From NCBI GenBank assembly GCA_963676655.2, contig CAXXKX010000003.1, positions 1,488,001-1,552,000 on the forward strand: DNA of 64,000 nucleotides, written 5' to 3'. A model generated the notes under the pieces. It saw nothing but the letters and a program-made list of their open reading frames with translations. It had not been told where the DNA came from and ran no database searches. Source of the stretch: G963676655 sp963676655 (lineage in GTDB: Bacteria; Verrucomicrobiota; Lentisphaeria; Victivallales; Victivallaceae). This document shows, one piece after another, positions 52,990 through 62,048 of this stretch. Position numbers and translations under genes: made by a program. Positions within the stretch are counted from its first letter, which is position 1, and the number at the start of each line of letters is the position of its first letter.

Positions 52990-54042
52990 TTAAGAAGAAA
53001 AATACCGATTCATCGCCCGGCCGATAATTTGCTTCCCGCGGTCGTTGGCATGAACCGGATCACGGTAAAAATACTCCATGGGAATATCGGTTTTCGCCAT
53101 ATACCCGGCCCAAATATCACAGCAGTCCATAAACTCGATATTCATTTCTTCCGCCAGTTGTTCCAGTCTTCTGGCAAACAACGGCAGTTTGGTCATTGCC
53201 TCATACGTACCGAATGGACCTGACAACAGCATGACCTCGCAGTCAAGTTGATCCCGCGTCATTGACAGCACTTTTTTAACCGCGTCATAATCGTCTTTCT
53301 GGGAAATTCCTCCGACAATTAACAAATCTGGTTTAAGATCTGTAACATATTCCTGATAGTTTTCCGGTTCCTGGTAATGCCAGCAGCCGGTACTGCCGCG
53401 TACAGAGCAGATCCAATTGAAGTTGGAATTTGGCATGGAACGCTTGATCAACGCCTGAAAGTTACCGTTAAAAGTATCGTTGATAATACTGTCGCCCAGC
53501 ATGACCACCCGCCACGGCGTCCCGTCACGCAGCGCGGCGGCTGTTTTCGGCAGCAGTTGCATTGCGGATTCCGGCGGAGTGTATGCCAGTGGAGGCAGAG
53601 AGTCATAGATTTCATCACACCACGCTGCCGCTTCTTCAACCGAAATCTTTTCAATTCGCAGATTGGCTACTCTGACCCCTTGCAGGCTTTGAAAAAACGG
53701 CTGCATGGAAACCGCGTCATGCCGACTGTAGACAACTACCTTGTAATCTTTTTGTTCGTTGTAGATAGAAGCATAAACATCCGCGGTAATAAGTTTCCCC
53801 GCGTCATTCAGGAAAAACACCGCCCAATGGCCGCCGTCACGACTCTCCGCTTCAAATGACAACGAATAATGCTGAAACTCCTCGACTCCCGGAATCACCG
53901 GCCCCATCAGCTTTCCGCCTTTATCGGGATAATAGCCCTCCGCCGGATTGAAAGTCATTCCGTCTTTGGCCTCGGACGGAATAAATTCCCACCCATCACA
54001 AGCCGGGCTGATTTCGCCGTTCAACTCATACAACATGCTCAT
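52990..54042 (-). CDS. SGNH hydrolase with atypical block III
   Basis: A 350-residue cytoplasmic protein: a beta-rich domain of about 160 residues, then an SGNH domain with VVMLGDSIIND (Ser), RGSTG and DPVHANDRG (Asp/His) blocks. Where the family has GxND, this one reads VGGISQKDD, so the oxyanion-hole Asn is missing or moved. It is 68 bases upstream of GH4 and 25 downstream of the permease, so probably deacylates the imported saccharide before GH4 acts. AAGGAAAAG precedes the ATG. No signal peptide. Confidence 0.8.
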   Translation of the reverse strand: MSMLYELNGEISPACDGWEFIPSEAKDGMTFNPAEGYYPDKGGKLMGPVIPGVEEFQHYSLSFEAESRDGGHWAVFFLNDAGKLITADVYASIYNEQKDYKVVVYSRHDAVSMQPFFQSLQGVRVANLRIEKISVEEAAAWCDEIYDSLPPLAYTPPESAMQLLPKTAAALRDGTPWRVVMLGDSIINDTFNGNFQALIKRSMPNSNFNWICSVRGSTGCWHYQEPENYQEYVTDLKPDLLIVGGISQKDDYDAVKKVLSMTRDQLDCEVMLLSGPFGTYEAMTKLPLFARRLEQLAEEMNIEFMDCCDIWAGYMAKTDIPMEYFYRDPVHANDRGKQIIGRAMNRYFSS

Positions 54043-54067
54043 TTAACTTTTCCTTTTTTGTTTCTGA

Positions 54068-55984
54068 TTATTTTTCAACCGGCACGACAATACCGCGCAT
54101 GATCACATTCTGGCACAACACAAAAACAATAAAAGTCGGAATCGCCGCGATCAGCAGTGATGAATAAACGATTCCGTCGCAACTTTTCTGCTGCAACTGA
54201 TAGAGCCACGGCATCAAAGTCCACATTGTTTTATCCTGACAAATCAGCAGCGCCATCATGAAGTTGGCATAAGCCATATTGAACGCACGTAATGCGATTA
54301 CCGCGAGAATCGGCTTACTCAGACTCATGGTCAACTGCCAGAAAATACGGATTTCCCCGGCGCCATCCAGTTCAGCACTTTCATAAAGCTCCTGCGGCAA
54401 GCTGTCAAAGAACCCTTTCAGCAGAAAAATCGAATACCCGTTTGCCGCCGCCGGCAGAATCAACGCCGCAAAAGTATTGAGCAACCCGAACTCACGCAGC
54501 ATCAGGAATGACGGAATTGAGGTCACCATCGGCGGGAAAGCCATCGTCAGCATCAGAAAAAGCAACACTTTATAGGTTCCGCGCGGCTTGTAGCGGCTTA
54601 ATGCATAAGCTCCGAGCGGATTAATTATCAACGCGCACAAAATCGCCAGCGAACAATAGATCACCGTATTCATGATCGCATTTCCCTGAAGCGCAATATA
54701 TTCAATCACCGCAGCGAAGTTGCGGGTCAGATATTCCTTTTTCAAAGCGCCGGAATTCTGTTTAAAATACAATTGATTGCTGTCACGTTGCGGGATTTCC
54801 AGCTGCATGATATCGGTATAAGCAGTCCCAAGCGCGGCATTCGCAGCTTGCAGCGAACCGTATTTTTTTATAGTGAAATCCCGGAACTGCAACTGCAAAC
54901 TGTAAAGATGAATCATTTTCGCCGGCAGAATATGATTTTTTCCGTTTTTCGGGTCTGTCCAACCCAGAATAAATGAATTCCAGTCTGAAACCATCACCCC
55001 TTCAAGCGGAATTTCTTTGACAATAGGAATATCCGCAAATGATTTGTATTTGGTCCCGTAAAGGTTATTCATAAAGGCAATATCATTATTGTACTTGGCT
55101 TTAAGATAAGCCTGATAGAGCGGTGCCGCCTTCTCATCGGCCCGGATCCACAACAGGTTTAAAATGGTCCTGACATAGTCCAGCCAATCCTTGCGCTGCC
55201 GGTCCGTAAACCCTTTCCCCGGGTAAGTCCGGGTCAAAACAACCTCATCCCAGCTTTTGTAACTGGTCTTGTTCGCCACATTATAGGCTTCGATATCCTT
55301 GGTATATTGCGCCTTGAGATAGACCGTCCGGAAAAAACCGTCCGGATTACCGTAAAACCGGTATTTCGGCTCCTGTTTGACTTTGAATTCACGCCACTTC
55401 AGGTCGTATGGAGTATGGCCCGGCATTTGACGCCGCTGCACAAATAACACCTGCCTGATTACCACATTGTTCCAGGAAATAAAATCCGTATTCAGAATGG
55501 TATTCATTTTACTGATGGACCCGCCAAACTCTTTTTTCATGGTATCTTTGAAACGACGAAGAATAAACGGCTGAATGTTCTTGGATGTTTTAGATCCGGT
55601 GAAAGCAATATTGTAGGCATAAAAAGGAATTTCGTGCTGTTTGACGAAATCACTCCAGTGTTCGACCAGCCTGGTATTTACTTTTTTAAGCGGATCGATA
55701 TTACGGAATCCGAGATCATTGATCCCGTAACAAGCCTGCATAAAATTTTGCTCTTCATTGTAGAACGCTTCCACGTTCTTCCGGTAAAAAGCCGTCTCTT
55801 CAACCAGGAACTTCGGAATCAATTCAGCATCAGGGCTGTCGACTCCGCTCTTACTGGTTCCCGCTATCATCATCATAAACGGATAGATCATTGAAATCGC
55901 GCCCGTAATCAGCAACGCGTAAATGCCATAGATAAAAAGCCTTACCTTGATGTGTTTTCTGCCTATTTCTGAAATTATTGACAT
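54068..55984 (-). CDS. Sugar ABC permease (MalG-type) with large insertion
   Basis: A 638-residue permease. A first transmembrane helix at about 17-42 is followed by roughly 370 extracytoplasmic residues, and then the usual MalG-type five-helix core (about 425-638) with EAA loop ELYESAELDGAGE near 555. Typical MalG proteins are about 280 residues. The insertion holds four degenerate repeats of a YLKAKYN...IAFMNNLYGTKYKSFADI type, each a Lys/Tyr helix, an Asn-x(4)-GT turn and a Ser-Phe/Trp-x-Asp-Ile/Val end. GAGGG precedes the ATG. Gap to the fusion protein is 11 bases, so the two form one transporter. Confidence 0.9.
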   Translation of the reverse strand: MSIISEIGRKHIKVRLFIYGIYALLITGAISMIYPFMMMIAGTSKSGVDSPDAELIPKFLVEETAFYRKNVEAFYNEEQNFMQACYGINDLGFRNIDPLKKVNTRLVEHWSDFVKQHEIPFYAYNIAFTGSKTSKNIQPFILRRFKDTMKKEFGGSISKMNTILNTDFISWNNVVIRQVLFVQRRQMPGHTPYDLKWREFKVKQEPKYRFYGNPDGFFRTVYLKAQYTKDIEAYNVANKTSYKSWDEVVLTRTYPGKGFTDRQRKDWLDYVRTILNLLWIRADEKAAPLYQAYLKAKYNNDIAFMNNLYGTKYKSFADIPIVKEIPLEGVMVSDWNSFILGWTDPKNGKNHILPAKMIHLYSLQLQFRDFTIKKYGSLQAANAALGTAYTDIMQLEIPQRDSNQLYFKQNSGALKKEYLTRNFAAVIEYIALQGNAIMNTVIYCSLAILCALIINPLGAYALSRYKPRGTYKVLLFLMLTMAFPPMVTSIPSFLMLREFGLLNTFAALILPAAANGYSIFLLKGFFDSLPQELYESAELDGAGEIRIFWQLTMSLSKPILAVIALRAFNMAYANFMMALLICQDKTMWTLMPWLYQLQQKSCDGIVYSSLLIAAIPTFIVFVLCQNVIMRGIVVPVEK

Positions 55985-55995
55985 TGTTCAGGCCC

Positions 55996-58725
55996 TCACT
56001 TCTTTCCCGTTGTTTTGAATTCGACGCGCGACAGAATACGCAGCTGGTGAACGGTGAAACCGATCAGCATAAAACCGAGCAGCCAGGCCATTGACGCGGC
56101 CGGCCCCATCTTGAGATAAGTGAAAGCATTCTTCCAGATATGCAGACCCGCAACCTCGGTCCCGGCACCGCCTCCGGTCAACGCCAGCACCATGCCGGTG
56201 GCGCTGTACCAGGAAGTGATAAAGACTCCGACAAAATTGATAATGATCAGCGCTTTCAAAGTCGGAAACACAACAAACAAAATTTTGTCGATAAATGTGG
56301 CTCCGTCAATGTCGGCCGCCTCATAATAATCGTCCGGAATTCCTTTCAGTGCCGCCAGATAGATCAAACATCCCGGCCCCATTCCCGCCCAGACCATCGG
56401 AATGATGCAAGCGGTCATGGCTGTATCCGGATCACTCAACCAATTGTAAGGTTCCGGTAAAACATTAAAAAGCCGTTTGATAAAATGCGGCGCCGCCTGA
56501 ACAACCGTTTCATCTGAATGAACCAGGATCGGGAAAGTCATACTGACGCAGGCATAACAAATCGCCAGTCCGGCCAGCACCAGCAACCCCATCTGCCAGT
56601 GCAGCTCGTAGAATCTCAGCCGCGCCGCAAACATGCAGAAGATGATCAAAAATGCCAATCCGAGGGCAATGAATCCGACCGCCGGCACCGACAGCATGAT
56701 CGAATTCAACATGCCTCTCTCACTTGGAGCATAGAATTGTTTCCACAACAGAATCGTCACAATTCCGGTTATTACCGCCGGCAGATAATAGATCGTCCTG
56801 AACAAAATCTTGCCTTTGGGTACTTCCTGAAGTAAAACCGCCAGAATTATCGGCGGCAGAAAAGTCATGCTCATCATCAGAAAACTGTAGCGCAGAGAAT
56901 TGTATACCGCGGCCCACCAGTCACCATCAAACAGTACATTGGCGAAGTTGTCAATCCCGGTAAAAATTGAATCTCCAATAATCTTATAATCATAAAACGC
57001 CATTACCGAGCCGCGCGCCAGCGGAATGTATTTCCAGGTAAAGATGAGAGCGACTGCCGGAATAAGCAACACCGCCGGCCATACTTTCCGCATAAGCATA
57101 CCTTTTGACTTCGGATTGTGCACTTCCTCCGGTCCGGAAAATGCTTTGAATATCCGGGTAAAAACAAAAGCGAAGCCGACAACAATAAAGCTCAAAACAA
57201 TCCAGGCGACTATCCTGCGTTTTGAATGCTCTTCAGGAGTTATGAGTCCAATCATCTTTTCATTAGCCCGGTCACAGGCTTTTTTCAGAATTTTTGCGAG
57301 CACCGCGCGCCGGGCCTCAGAGTCCTGCGGCAATTCGTCGCTCCGCTCCAGATTTTCCGCTTCCTGAATCGGAAAAGTCATCATATCATAAGCCAGATTA
57401 CTGTTCTTCCCGTATGGTTCCGGTTTCCCTGTCGCAATAGCGATATCAAAAGTTTTGGCCCAGCCTTTCGGCGACAGTTTTTCAATGTCGGAATATCCGA
57501 ACATCCTCAGGTATTTCGGATTGATAAAGCGCCCCAGTCCGCCTTCAACCATGATTTTGGTTCTGATCTTCATCGCTTTAAGTGAATTGATATAACGCAT
57601 ATATTCCCAGGCGGCATCCCTGACCACCGGATTGTTGACTTCTGAAAATATCCCCATCATCCGGGAATTCAGTTCCGCGCCGCGATGACCTCCGGGACCG
57701 ATCGGAACCGGCACCATACCTGTCACATCGGGGTTGATCGTGGCAAACAAACGTTCGTCAATATAGAAAAATTTCATTCCTATTTCGCCTCTTTCCCACT
57801 TCTGGTCACGGTCGGTTGCATCCTTTGAGGAATAACCACGCCGGATCCGGCCTTCTTCATCATGCCATTTTTCAGCGCTTAAGCGAATATAATAATCCAG
57901 TGCGGTAACCGCTTCCGGCGTGTCAAAGGTACAGCGCCATTCATCAGTTTTCTCATTATATTGCATGGCCTCGCCGCCAGCTGACCACAGAAAAGTCATC
58001 CAGTTGAATGATTCATGCTTACCGCGCCCCAAAGCCATCCCGTATATACCGTTCGCCGGATCGGTTATTTTCTTTGTTGCTTCAAACATTTTTTCCCAGG
58101 TCCAGTTATTATCCGGATAAGGTATTTTATGCTTGTCAAAAAGATCCTTGCGATATAACAGCACTTTTCCGAGAGCTCCGCCGAAAGGCATGGCCCAGAT
58201 ATGTTTATTCCCTTCCGGCCCCTTGCGCTTGATTACCGGCCATATTTTCGGGTTGACCCAGCGCTCCAATTCGGCTTCAGGAACCTGCCTGACATATTCA
58301 TCCAGCGGATAAAGAAAATTATTTCTGATATATGTATCAGATTTTCGAAAGTTTATGTATAGGATATCCGGAGCCATTCCACCGGCAATTGCCAGCAGGT
58401 CCGTCTCCACGCCCTCTACTCTCAAGGCTGAAAACGGCACCAGATCTATCTCAATATTATTCCAGTTGAATTTGCCATACTTCTCCGGGTCGGCAAGATA
58501 TTTTGCCCGGTAGCGTTTTTTGATTATCTCAGGATAATCCTTGATGAAACTTCGCATAACCGCCACCCCGGCCCGGTCATCCGGACTGTTTTTGGTCGGG
58601 TCCGGAAGTTGATAAACTACCACCTTAACTCTGGTTATTCCGTCCACACTTTCCACTGAGCCTGACTGAACCGTTATCGCAAACAGCATCAGCAGACTCA
58701 ACAGGCCAACTGTTTTGTGACTCAT
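55996..58725 (-). CDS. Solute-binding protein fused to MalF-type permease
   Basis: A 909-residue fusion. Residues about 27-475 are an extracellular solute-binding protein (SBP_bac_1 type; LLAIAGGMAPDILYINF, GIYGMALGRG, RRGYSSKDA) after a signal peptide with no lipobox. A transmembrane helix at about 484-506 is followed by a basic linker and a MalF-type permease (about 525-905) with EAA loop DYYEAADIDGATF. The binding domain is thus tethered directly to its channel. Double Shine-Dalgarno (GGAGCAG, AAAAGG). First gene of the sugar operon, 123 bases from the GntR-type regulator gene. No ATP-binding subunit gene is nearby; a shared MsmX-type ATPase is the likely partner. Confidence 0.93.
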   Translation of the reverse strand: MSHKTVGLLSLLMLFAITVQSGSVESVDGITRVKVVVYQLPDPTKNSPDDRAGVAVMRSFIKDYPEIIKKRYRAKYLADPEKYGKFNWNNIEIDLVPFSALRVEGVETDLLAIAGGMAPDILYINFRKSDTYIRNNFLYPLDEYVRQVPEAELERWVNPKIWPVIKRKGPEGNKHIWAMPFGGALGKVLLYRKDLFDKHKIPYPDNNWTWEKMFEATKKITDPANGIYGMALGRGKHESFNWMTFLWSAGGEAMQYNEKTDEWRCTFDTPEAVTALDYYIRLSAEKWHDEEGRIRRGYSSKDATDRDQKWERGEIGMKFFYIDERLFATINPDVTGMVPVPIGPGGHRGAELNSRMMGIFSEVNNPVVRDAAWEYMRYINSLKAMKIRTKIMVEGGLGRFINPKYLRMFGYSDIEKLSPKGWAKTFDIAIATGKPEPYGKNSNLAYDMMTFPIQEAENLERSDELPQDSEARRAVLAKILKKACDRANEKMIGLITPEEHSKRRIVAWIVLSFIVVGFAFVFTRIFKAFSGPEEVHNPKSKGMLMRKVWPAVLLIPAVALIFTWKYIPLARGSVMAFYDYKIIGDSIFTGIDNFANVLFDGDWWAAVYNSLRYSFLMMSMTFLPPIILAVLLQEVPKGKILFRTIYYLPAVITGIVTILLWKQFYAPSERGMLNSIMLSVPAVGFIALGLAFLIIFCMFAARLRFYELHWQMGLLVLAGLAICYACVSMTFPILVHSDETVVQAAPHFIKRLFNVLPEPYNWLSDPDTAMTACIIPMVWAGMGPGCLIYLAALKGIPDDYYEAADIDGATFIDKILFVVFPTLKALIIINFVGVFITSWYSATGMVLALTGGGAGTEVAGLHIWKNAFTYLKMGPAASMAWLLGFMLIGFTVHQLRILSRVEFKTTGKK

Positions 58726-58848
58726 GACCTTTTCTGCTCCTTTTTTGTTTCTAACTCAAGCTTTATCATATATATATCCATTAAATTAATCGCGGCCGTT
58801 GAACTCAAAACGGAGTCATTTGAGATAAAAATATGTTTGACCGCCTTT

Positions 58849-59856
58849 TCATCTGAATATGATTTCAGGTTTGACGTATTCAACGCCATTTGCGGGCTTG
58901 TCCAACCGTTCAAAAGCGCGTTGCCACATAGTATGAAAATCCGGCGCGATCGATGAAAATTCCCGTCCCCGCACTCTTGAGTAATGCAGATTGTACATTC
59001 CAATAATATTCATATTACTAAGCATGGGACTGGCATCCTTAAGAATCAAATTCAAGACTTCCACTAAATAATCCGTCGTCGCCAATATCGCATCCGGCCT
59101 CTTGCGCCGGAAAAAATCCAGAACTCCTTCGAGAGTTGTCCTCGGAGAATGAATTCCAATATAAGAAGACTCATCAAACTCTAAATTATTCGCCTTGAAA
59201 GCAAATTCCAGTTTTTCATAAAAAGTTTTTGGCATGCCATTGCTGTGACCAACAACACATATGTTCATATTGCCGCATGAAATTAAATATTTTATTGCAT
59301 CGGCATAACCCGCGGCATAGTCGATCAGAACAGAGTTTGCAGGAGGGCTGATTTCCGCCTCCCACCGGTCGACAAAACAATAAGGAACATCCTTGATGTA
59401 ATCAAATATTTTCGCCAGATGTTGCTCATCTCTATAGGTACAGTCAATCAGAACTCCGTCCGGACTGCGGGACATCACACTGTTCAAAATCGACTCGAAA
59501 TCATCTTCTCCAAGAGGCGGCCCGATAATCGGCACTATTTTATTTCTTCCGGCCAAATCCAGCATTGGTTCAAAATAATTTTCTATTGTCGAAATCCGGT
59601 AGGTTGTCAACAACGCAATTGCCTTTGCCGGTCTTACCGCTGGTGACGGGTTCACATAAGTCCCGCTACGGTTTTTCCTGATTATCAAATTTTCTCCGGC
59701 CAATTGATTGTAGGCGGAATTAACAACCGCAAAGCTTACATTAAATCGCGCCGCCAATTCACGCATCCCATACATCTTCTGCCTGGGACGCAGTTTTCCG
59801 CTGCTTATCTCCTTCGCAATCGCATCTCTGATTACTTCAGCTTTAGTCTTTTCCAT
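58849..59856 (-). CDS. GntR/LacI-type hybrid regulator of the sugar operon
   Basis: A 335-residue regulator: N-terminal GntR winged helix (YGMRELAARFNVSFAVVNSAYNQLAGENLIIRKNRSGTYV, about 28-68) and a LacI-type sugar-binding domain (about 75-320). It is upstream of, and transcribed with the same orientation as, the transporter operon, so probably controls it. Its own promoter contains two copies of CTGATATATCAG-like sites spaced 22 bp. AGGGGGT is about 11 bases from the ATG and overlaps the second site. The effector should be the imported saccharide. Confidence 0.9.
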   Translation of the reverse strand: MEKTKAEVIRDAIAKEISSGKLRPRQKMYGMRELAARFNVSFAVVNSAYNQLAGENLIIRKNRSGTYVNPSPAVRPAKAIALLTTYRISTIENYFEPMLDLAGRNKIVPIIGPPLGEDDFESILNSVMSRSPDGVLIDCTYRDEQHLAKIFDYIKDVPYCFVDRWEAEISPPANSVLIDYAAGYADAIKYLISCGNMNICVVGHSNGMPKTFYEKLEFAFKANNLEFDESSYIGIHSPRTTLEGVLDFFRRKRPDAILATTDYLVEVLNLILKDASPMLSNMNIIGMYNLHYSRVRGREFSSIAPDFHTMWQRAFERLDKPANGVEYVKPEIIFR

Positions 59857-59871
59857 AACAACATTTACCCC

Positions 59872-59912
59872 CTGTTATATCAGAATAATACAACTGATAT
59901 ATCAGATTTCAA
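59872..59912 (-). promoter_or_regulatory. Autoregulated promoter with paired operators
   Basis: On the minus strand TTGAAA (59912-59907) and TATTAT (59890-59885) are 16 bases apart. CTGATATATCAG, a perfect palindrome (59894-59905), sits exactly between them. A second, one-mismatch copy (59872-59883) lies 22 bp away, just downstream of the -10 box, two helical turns on. Strong evidence for self-repression by the GntR-type regulator. Confidence 0.75.
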
Positions 59913-60232
59913 GCGTTGAAAACCCCATATAGAGCTTTTTTTAACAAAAAAACAAGATTGAGTTTCAAGATAGCATTACAGCCAAAGAATTTGAATCTCT
60001 ATTGAACATTTTAGCAAGAACCAATCTAAAATTAACGTGCAAAATACATCAAAAAAATATCCGTCAATCCAATTTTACACTGATATTTTTTAATTACCAT
60101 GTAATTTAAAATTGGCATTTAAAATACGGCACTCATGTAAGATTCACGGTATATATACAACCTGTTATGGAAAGTTTTTCCTTCTTAAAAAATCAATTAA
60201 AAACATCCGTCAAACAATCCGTCAATCACCCG
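59906..60232. other. Gene-free AT-rich region
   Basis: About 330 bases between the regulator and the YgiQ-type gene without a supported gene. A frame at about 59955-60110 reads protein-like (FQDSITAKEFESLLNILA) but lacks any start codon. Three ATCCGTCAA-like repeats are scattered through 60058-60235. Nothing else recognised. Confidence 0.35.
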
Positions 60233-61978
60233 TCACTTTTTGTAAGACTTATATTTGGATTTGCGCCGGCTGCCGCGACGAACCTTTTTCAACATATCAA
60301 TCTGTTCCCGGCGTTCCCGCAATCCACGATTCACTTTTATCGGATTGCCGCTGGAATCTTTGCCGGTGTAGTACATTGCCGCGCCCATCGTCATCGGCAG
60401 TGGAATATAATCCTGTACCTGTTGAGGACTCCAATTGCTGCGGTCAAGAAAATCATCGACCGTTTTCATCTCTTCTTCGGTACATCCAGGAAAATTTGAT
60501 ATAAACAACGGAATCAAATACTGTTCTTTGTCCACCGCCTGGCTTTCCGCCTCAAAAAACTTTTTAAACTCATAAAAATCTTCTGCAGGATTCTTGCGCA
60601 TTAACCGCAAGACTTTTGGATTCAAGTGTTCCGGAGCGACTTTCAAATGCCCCGACACATGATGTCTAACCAGTTCCCGCATCAAATTGGGCTGCCGGTT
60701 GGCCATATCAAGCCGGATACCGGAATTGACGTATAAATGTTTAACCTCCGGCAGCGCCCTTACCCGGCGAAGCAAATCAGTCAGGCGTTTTTCATCAATT
60801 CTGAAATTCGGACATTGTTTGGGAAACAAACATGAAGAACGCCGGCATCCGCGACACTTTTTTACATCATGCACTCCACTGCCGTAGATATTGCCGGCGG
60901 CACCGCCAATATCACTGATTGTCCCCCGGTATGATTTATCCTTCGCCCGTTTTTCGACTTGTTCCACAATAGAATCTTCGGATCGACAAATAATCGTTCT
61001 GCCCTGATGCGAGACCAGACCACAAAAGGCACATCCCCCGGGACATCCCCGAACCGCCGGAATAGAATCCTGAATTGTTTCATAAGCGGGAACAGGCCCT
61101 TTGTAAACCGGATGCGGGCGTCCGGCATAAGGCAGAGAACAAACCGCATCAAATTCCTCTGTCGTCATCGGCCGCGGCGATGGTTCCAGCACCAGCAAAC
61201 GGTCGCCGTAGCGCTGTATCAACATACGCCCGGTCAACGGATTCATCTCCTGTTCGACAATAATTGTTGCCCGCATCAGCGCATCGCGGTCAGCTTGCAT
61301 TTCATCCCAGCTTGGCAGCTCAACAAATGAATCCGGCTCCGGGTTGAACTCTTCCGCGGCATTTTTACCTAAAAGACGAAAACTGCCGGGGATTCCGGCC
61401 AGATCGCGGCCGTCACGTAACCGGTCAAATATCTCAGGAGTCGGCAGTTCCCCCTGTCCGTATACCGCAATATCAGCTTTGCTGTCAACCAGTACTCCGG
61501 GGCGGATTTTGTCCTGCCAGTAATCATAATGCGCAATTCGCCTCAAGCTGGCTTCGATGCCGCCAAGAACAATCGGCAATTTCGGGAAAGCCCGTTTGGC
61601 AAGCTGCGTATAAACGACCAAGGCATGCGGAGGCCTCTTGCCTGTTTCCCCATTAACTGAATAGGCATCTTTTTTTCGGAAACGGCGACCGGCTGTATAA
61701 ATATTTACCATCGAATCAAGATTCCCTGAAGTTATCGCACAAGCCAGAGTCGGCCTCCCCATAACTTGCAGCGATTCCGGCTTTTTCCAGTCCGGCTGCG
61801 CCACAATTCCAACCCGGTATCCCTGTGACAACAGCATGCGCCCGATCAATGCCGCACCAAATGACGGATGATCGACATACGCGTCACCGGTAATCAGCAG
61901 AACATCAATTTCATTCCAGCCGAGAACCTCAAGCTCTTTACGGGACATAGGAATAAATTCCGGGGTATATCCAGGCAT
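60233..61978 (-). CDS. YgiQ-family radical SAM protein
   Basis: A 581-residue radical SAM protein of the YgiQ (UPF0313) family. The N-terminal motif LGWNEIDVLLITGDAYVDHPSFGAALIGR is diagnostic. The radical SAM cluster CPGGCAFC lies around residue 312, and a second Cys-rich region, CRGCRRSSCLFPKQC, follows near 375. It is a little shorter than typical YgiQ proteins (600-700). The C-terminus is very basic (RRGSRRKSKYKS). Function in the family is unknown; substrate modification through a B12-independent radical mechanism is supposed. Confidence 0.9.
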   Translation of the reverse strand: MPGYTPEFIPMSRKELEVLGWNEIDVLLITGDAYVDHPSFGAALIGRMLLSQGYRVGIVAQPDWKKPESLQVMGRPTLACAITSGNLDSMVNIYTAGRRFRKKDAYSVNGETGKRPPHALVVYTQLAKRAFPKLPIVLGGIEASLRRIAHYDYWQDKIRPGVLVDSKADIAVYGQGELPTPEIFDRLRDGRDLAGIPGSFRLLGKNAAEEFNPEPDSFVELPSWDEMQADRDALMRATIIVEQEMNPLTGRMLIQRYGDRLLVLEPSPRPMTTEEFDAVCSLPYAGRPHPVYKGPVPAYETIQDSIPAVRGCPGGCAFCGLVSHQGRTIICRSEDSIVEQVEKRAKDKSYRGTISDIGGAAGNIYGSGVHDVKKCRGCRRSSCLFPKQCPNFRIDEKRLTDLLRRVRALPEVKHLYVNSGIRLDMANRQPNLMRELVRHHVSGHLKVAPEHLNPKVLRLMRKNPAEDFYEFKKFFEAESQAVDKEQYLIPLFISNFPGCTEEEMKTVDDFLDRSNWSPQQVQDYIPLPMTMGAAMYYTGKDSSGNPIKVNRGLRERREQIDMLKKVRRGSRRKSKYKSYKK

Positions 61979-62048
61979 AACAATATGTACTCTTTCTTTT
62001 GTCGTCGAATGTTTGCGGAAGAAAAACGGATAGTGATAAAGATAAAAT

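Noticed and set aside
58722..58781. Short ORF (19 codons) overlapping the start of the fusion permease gene in an ATGA junction
   Set aside because: No Shine-Dalgarno before its ATG; the fusion gene has its own strong double ribosome-binding site, so a leader role is not needed.
59955..60110. Protein-like frame after the GntR-type regulator
   Set aside because: Over 50 codons without an ATG, GTG or TTG start or ribosome-binding site; too short to match a family by eye.
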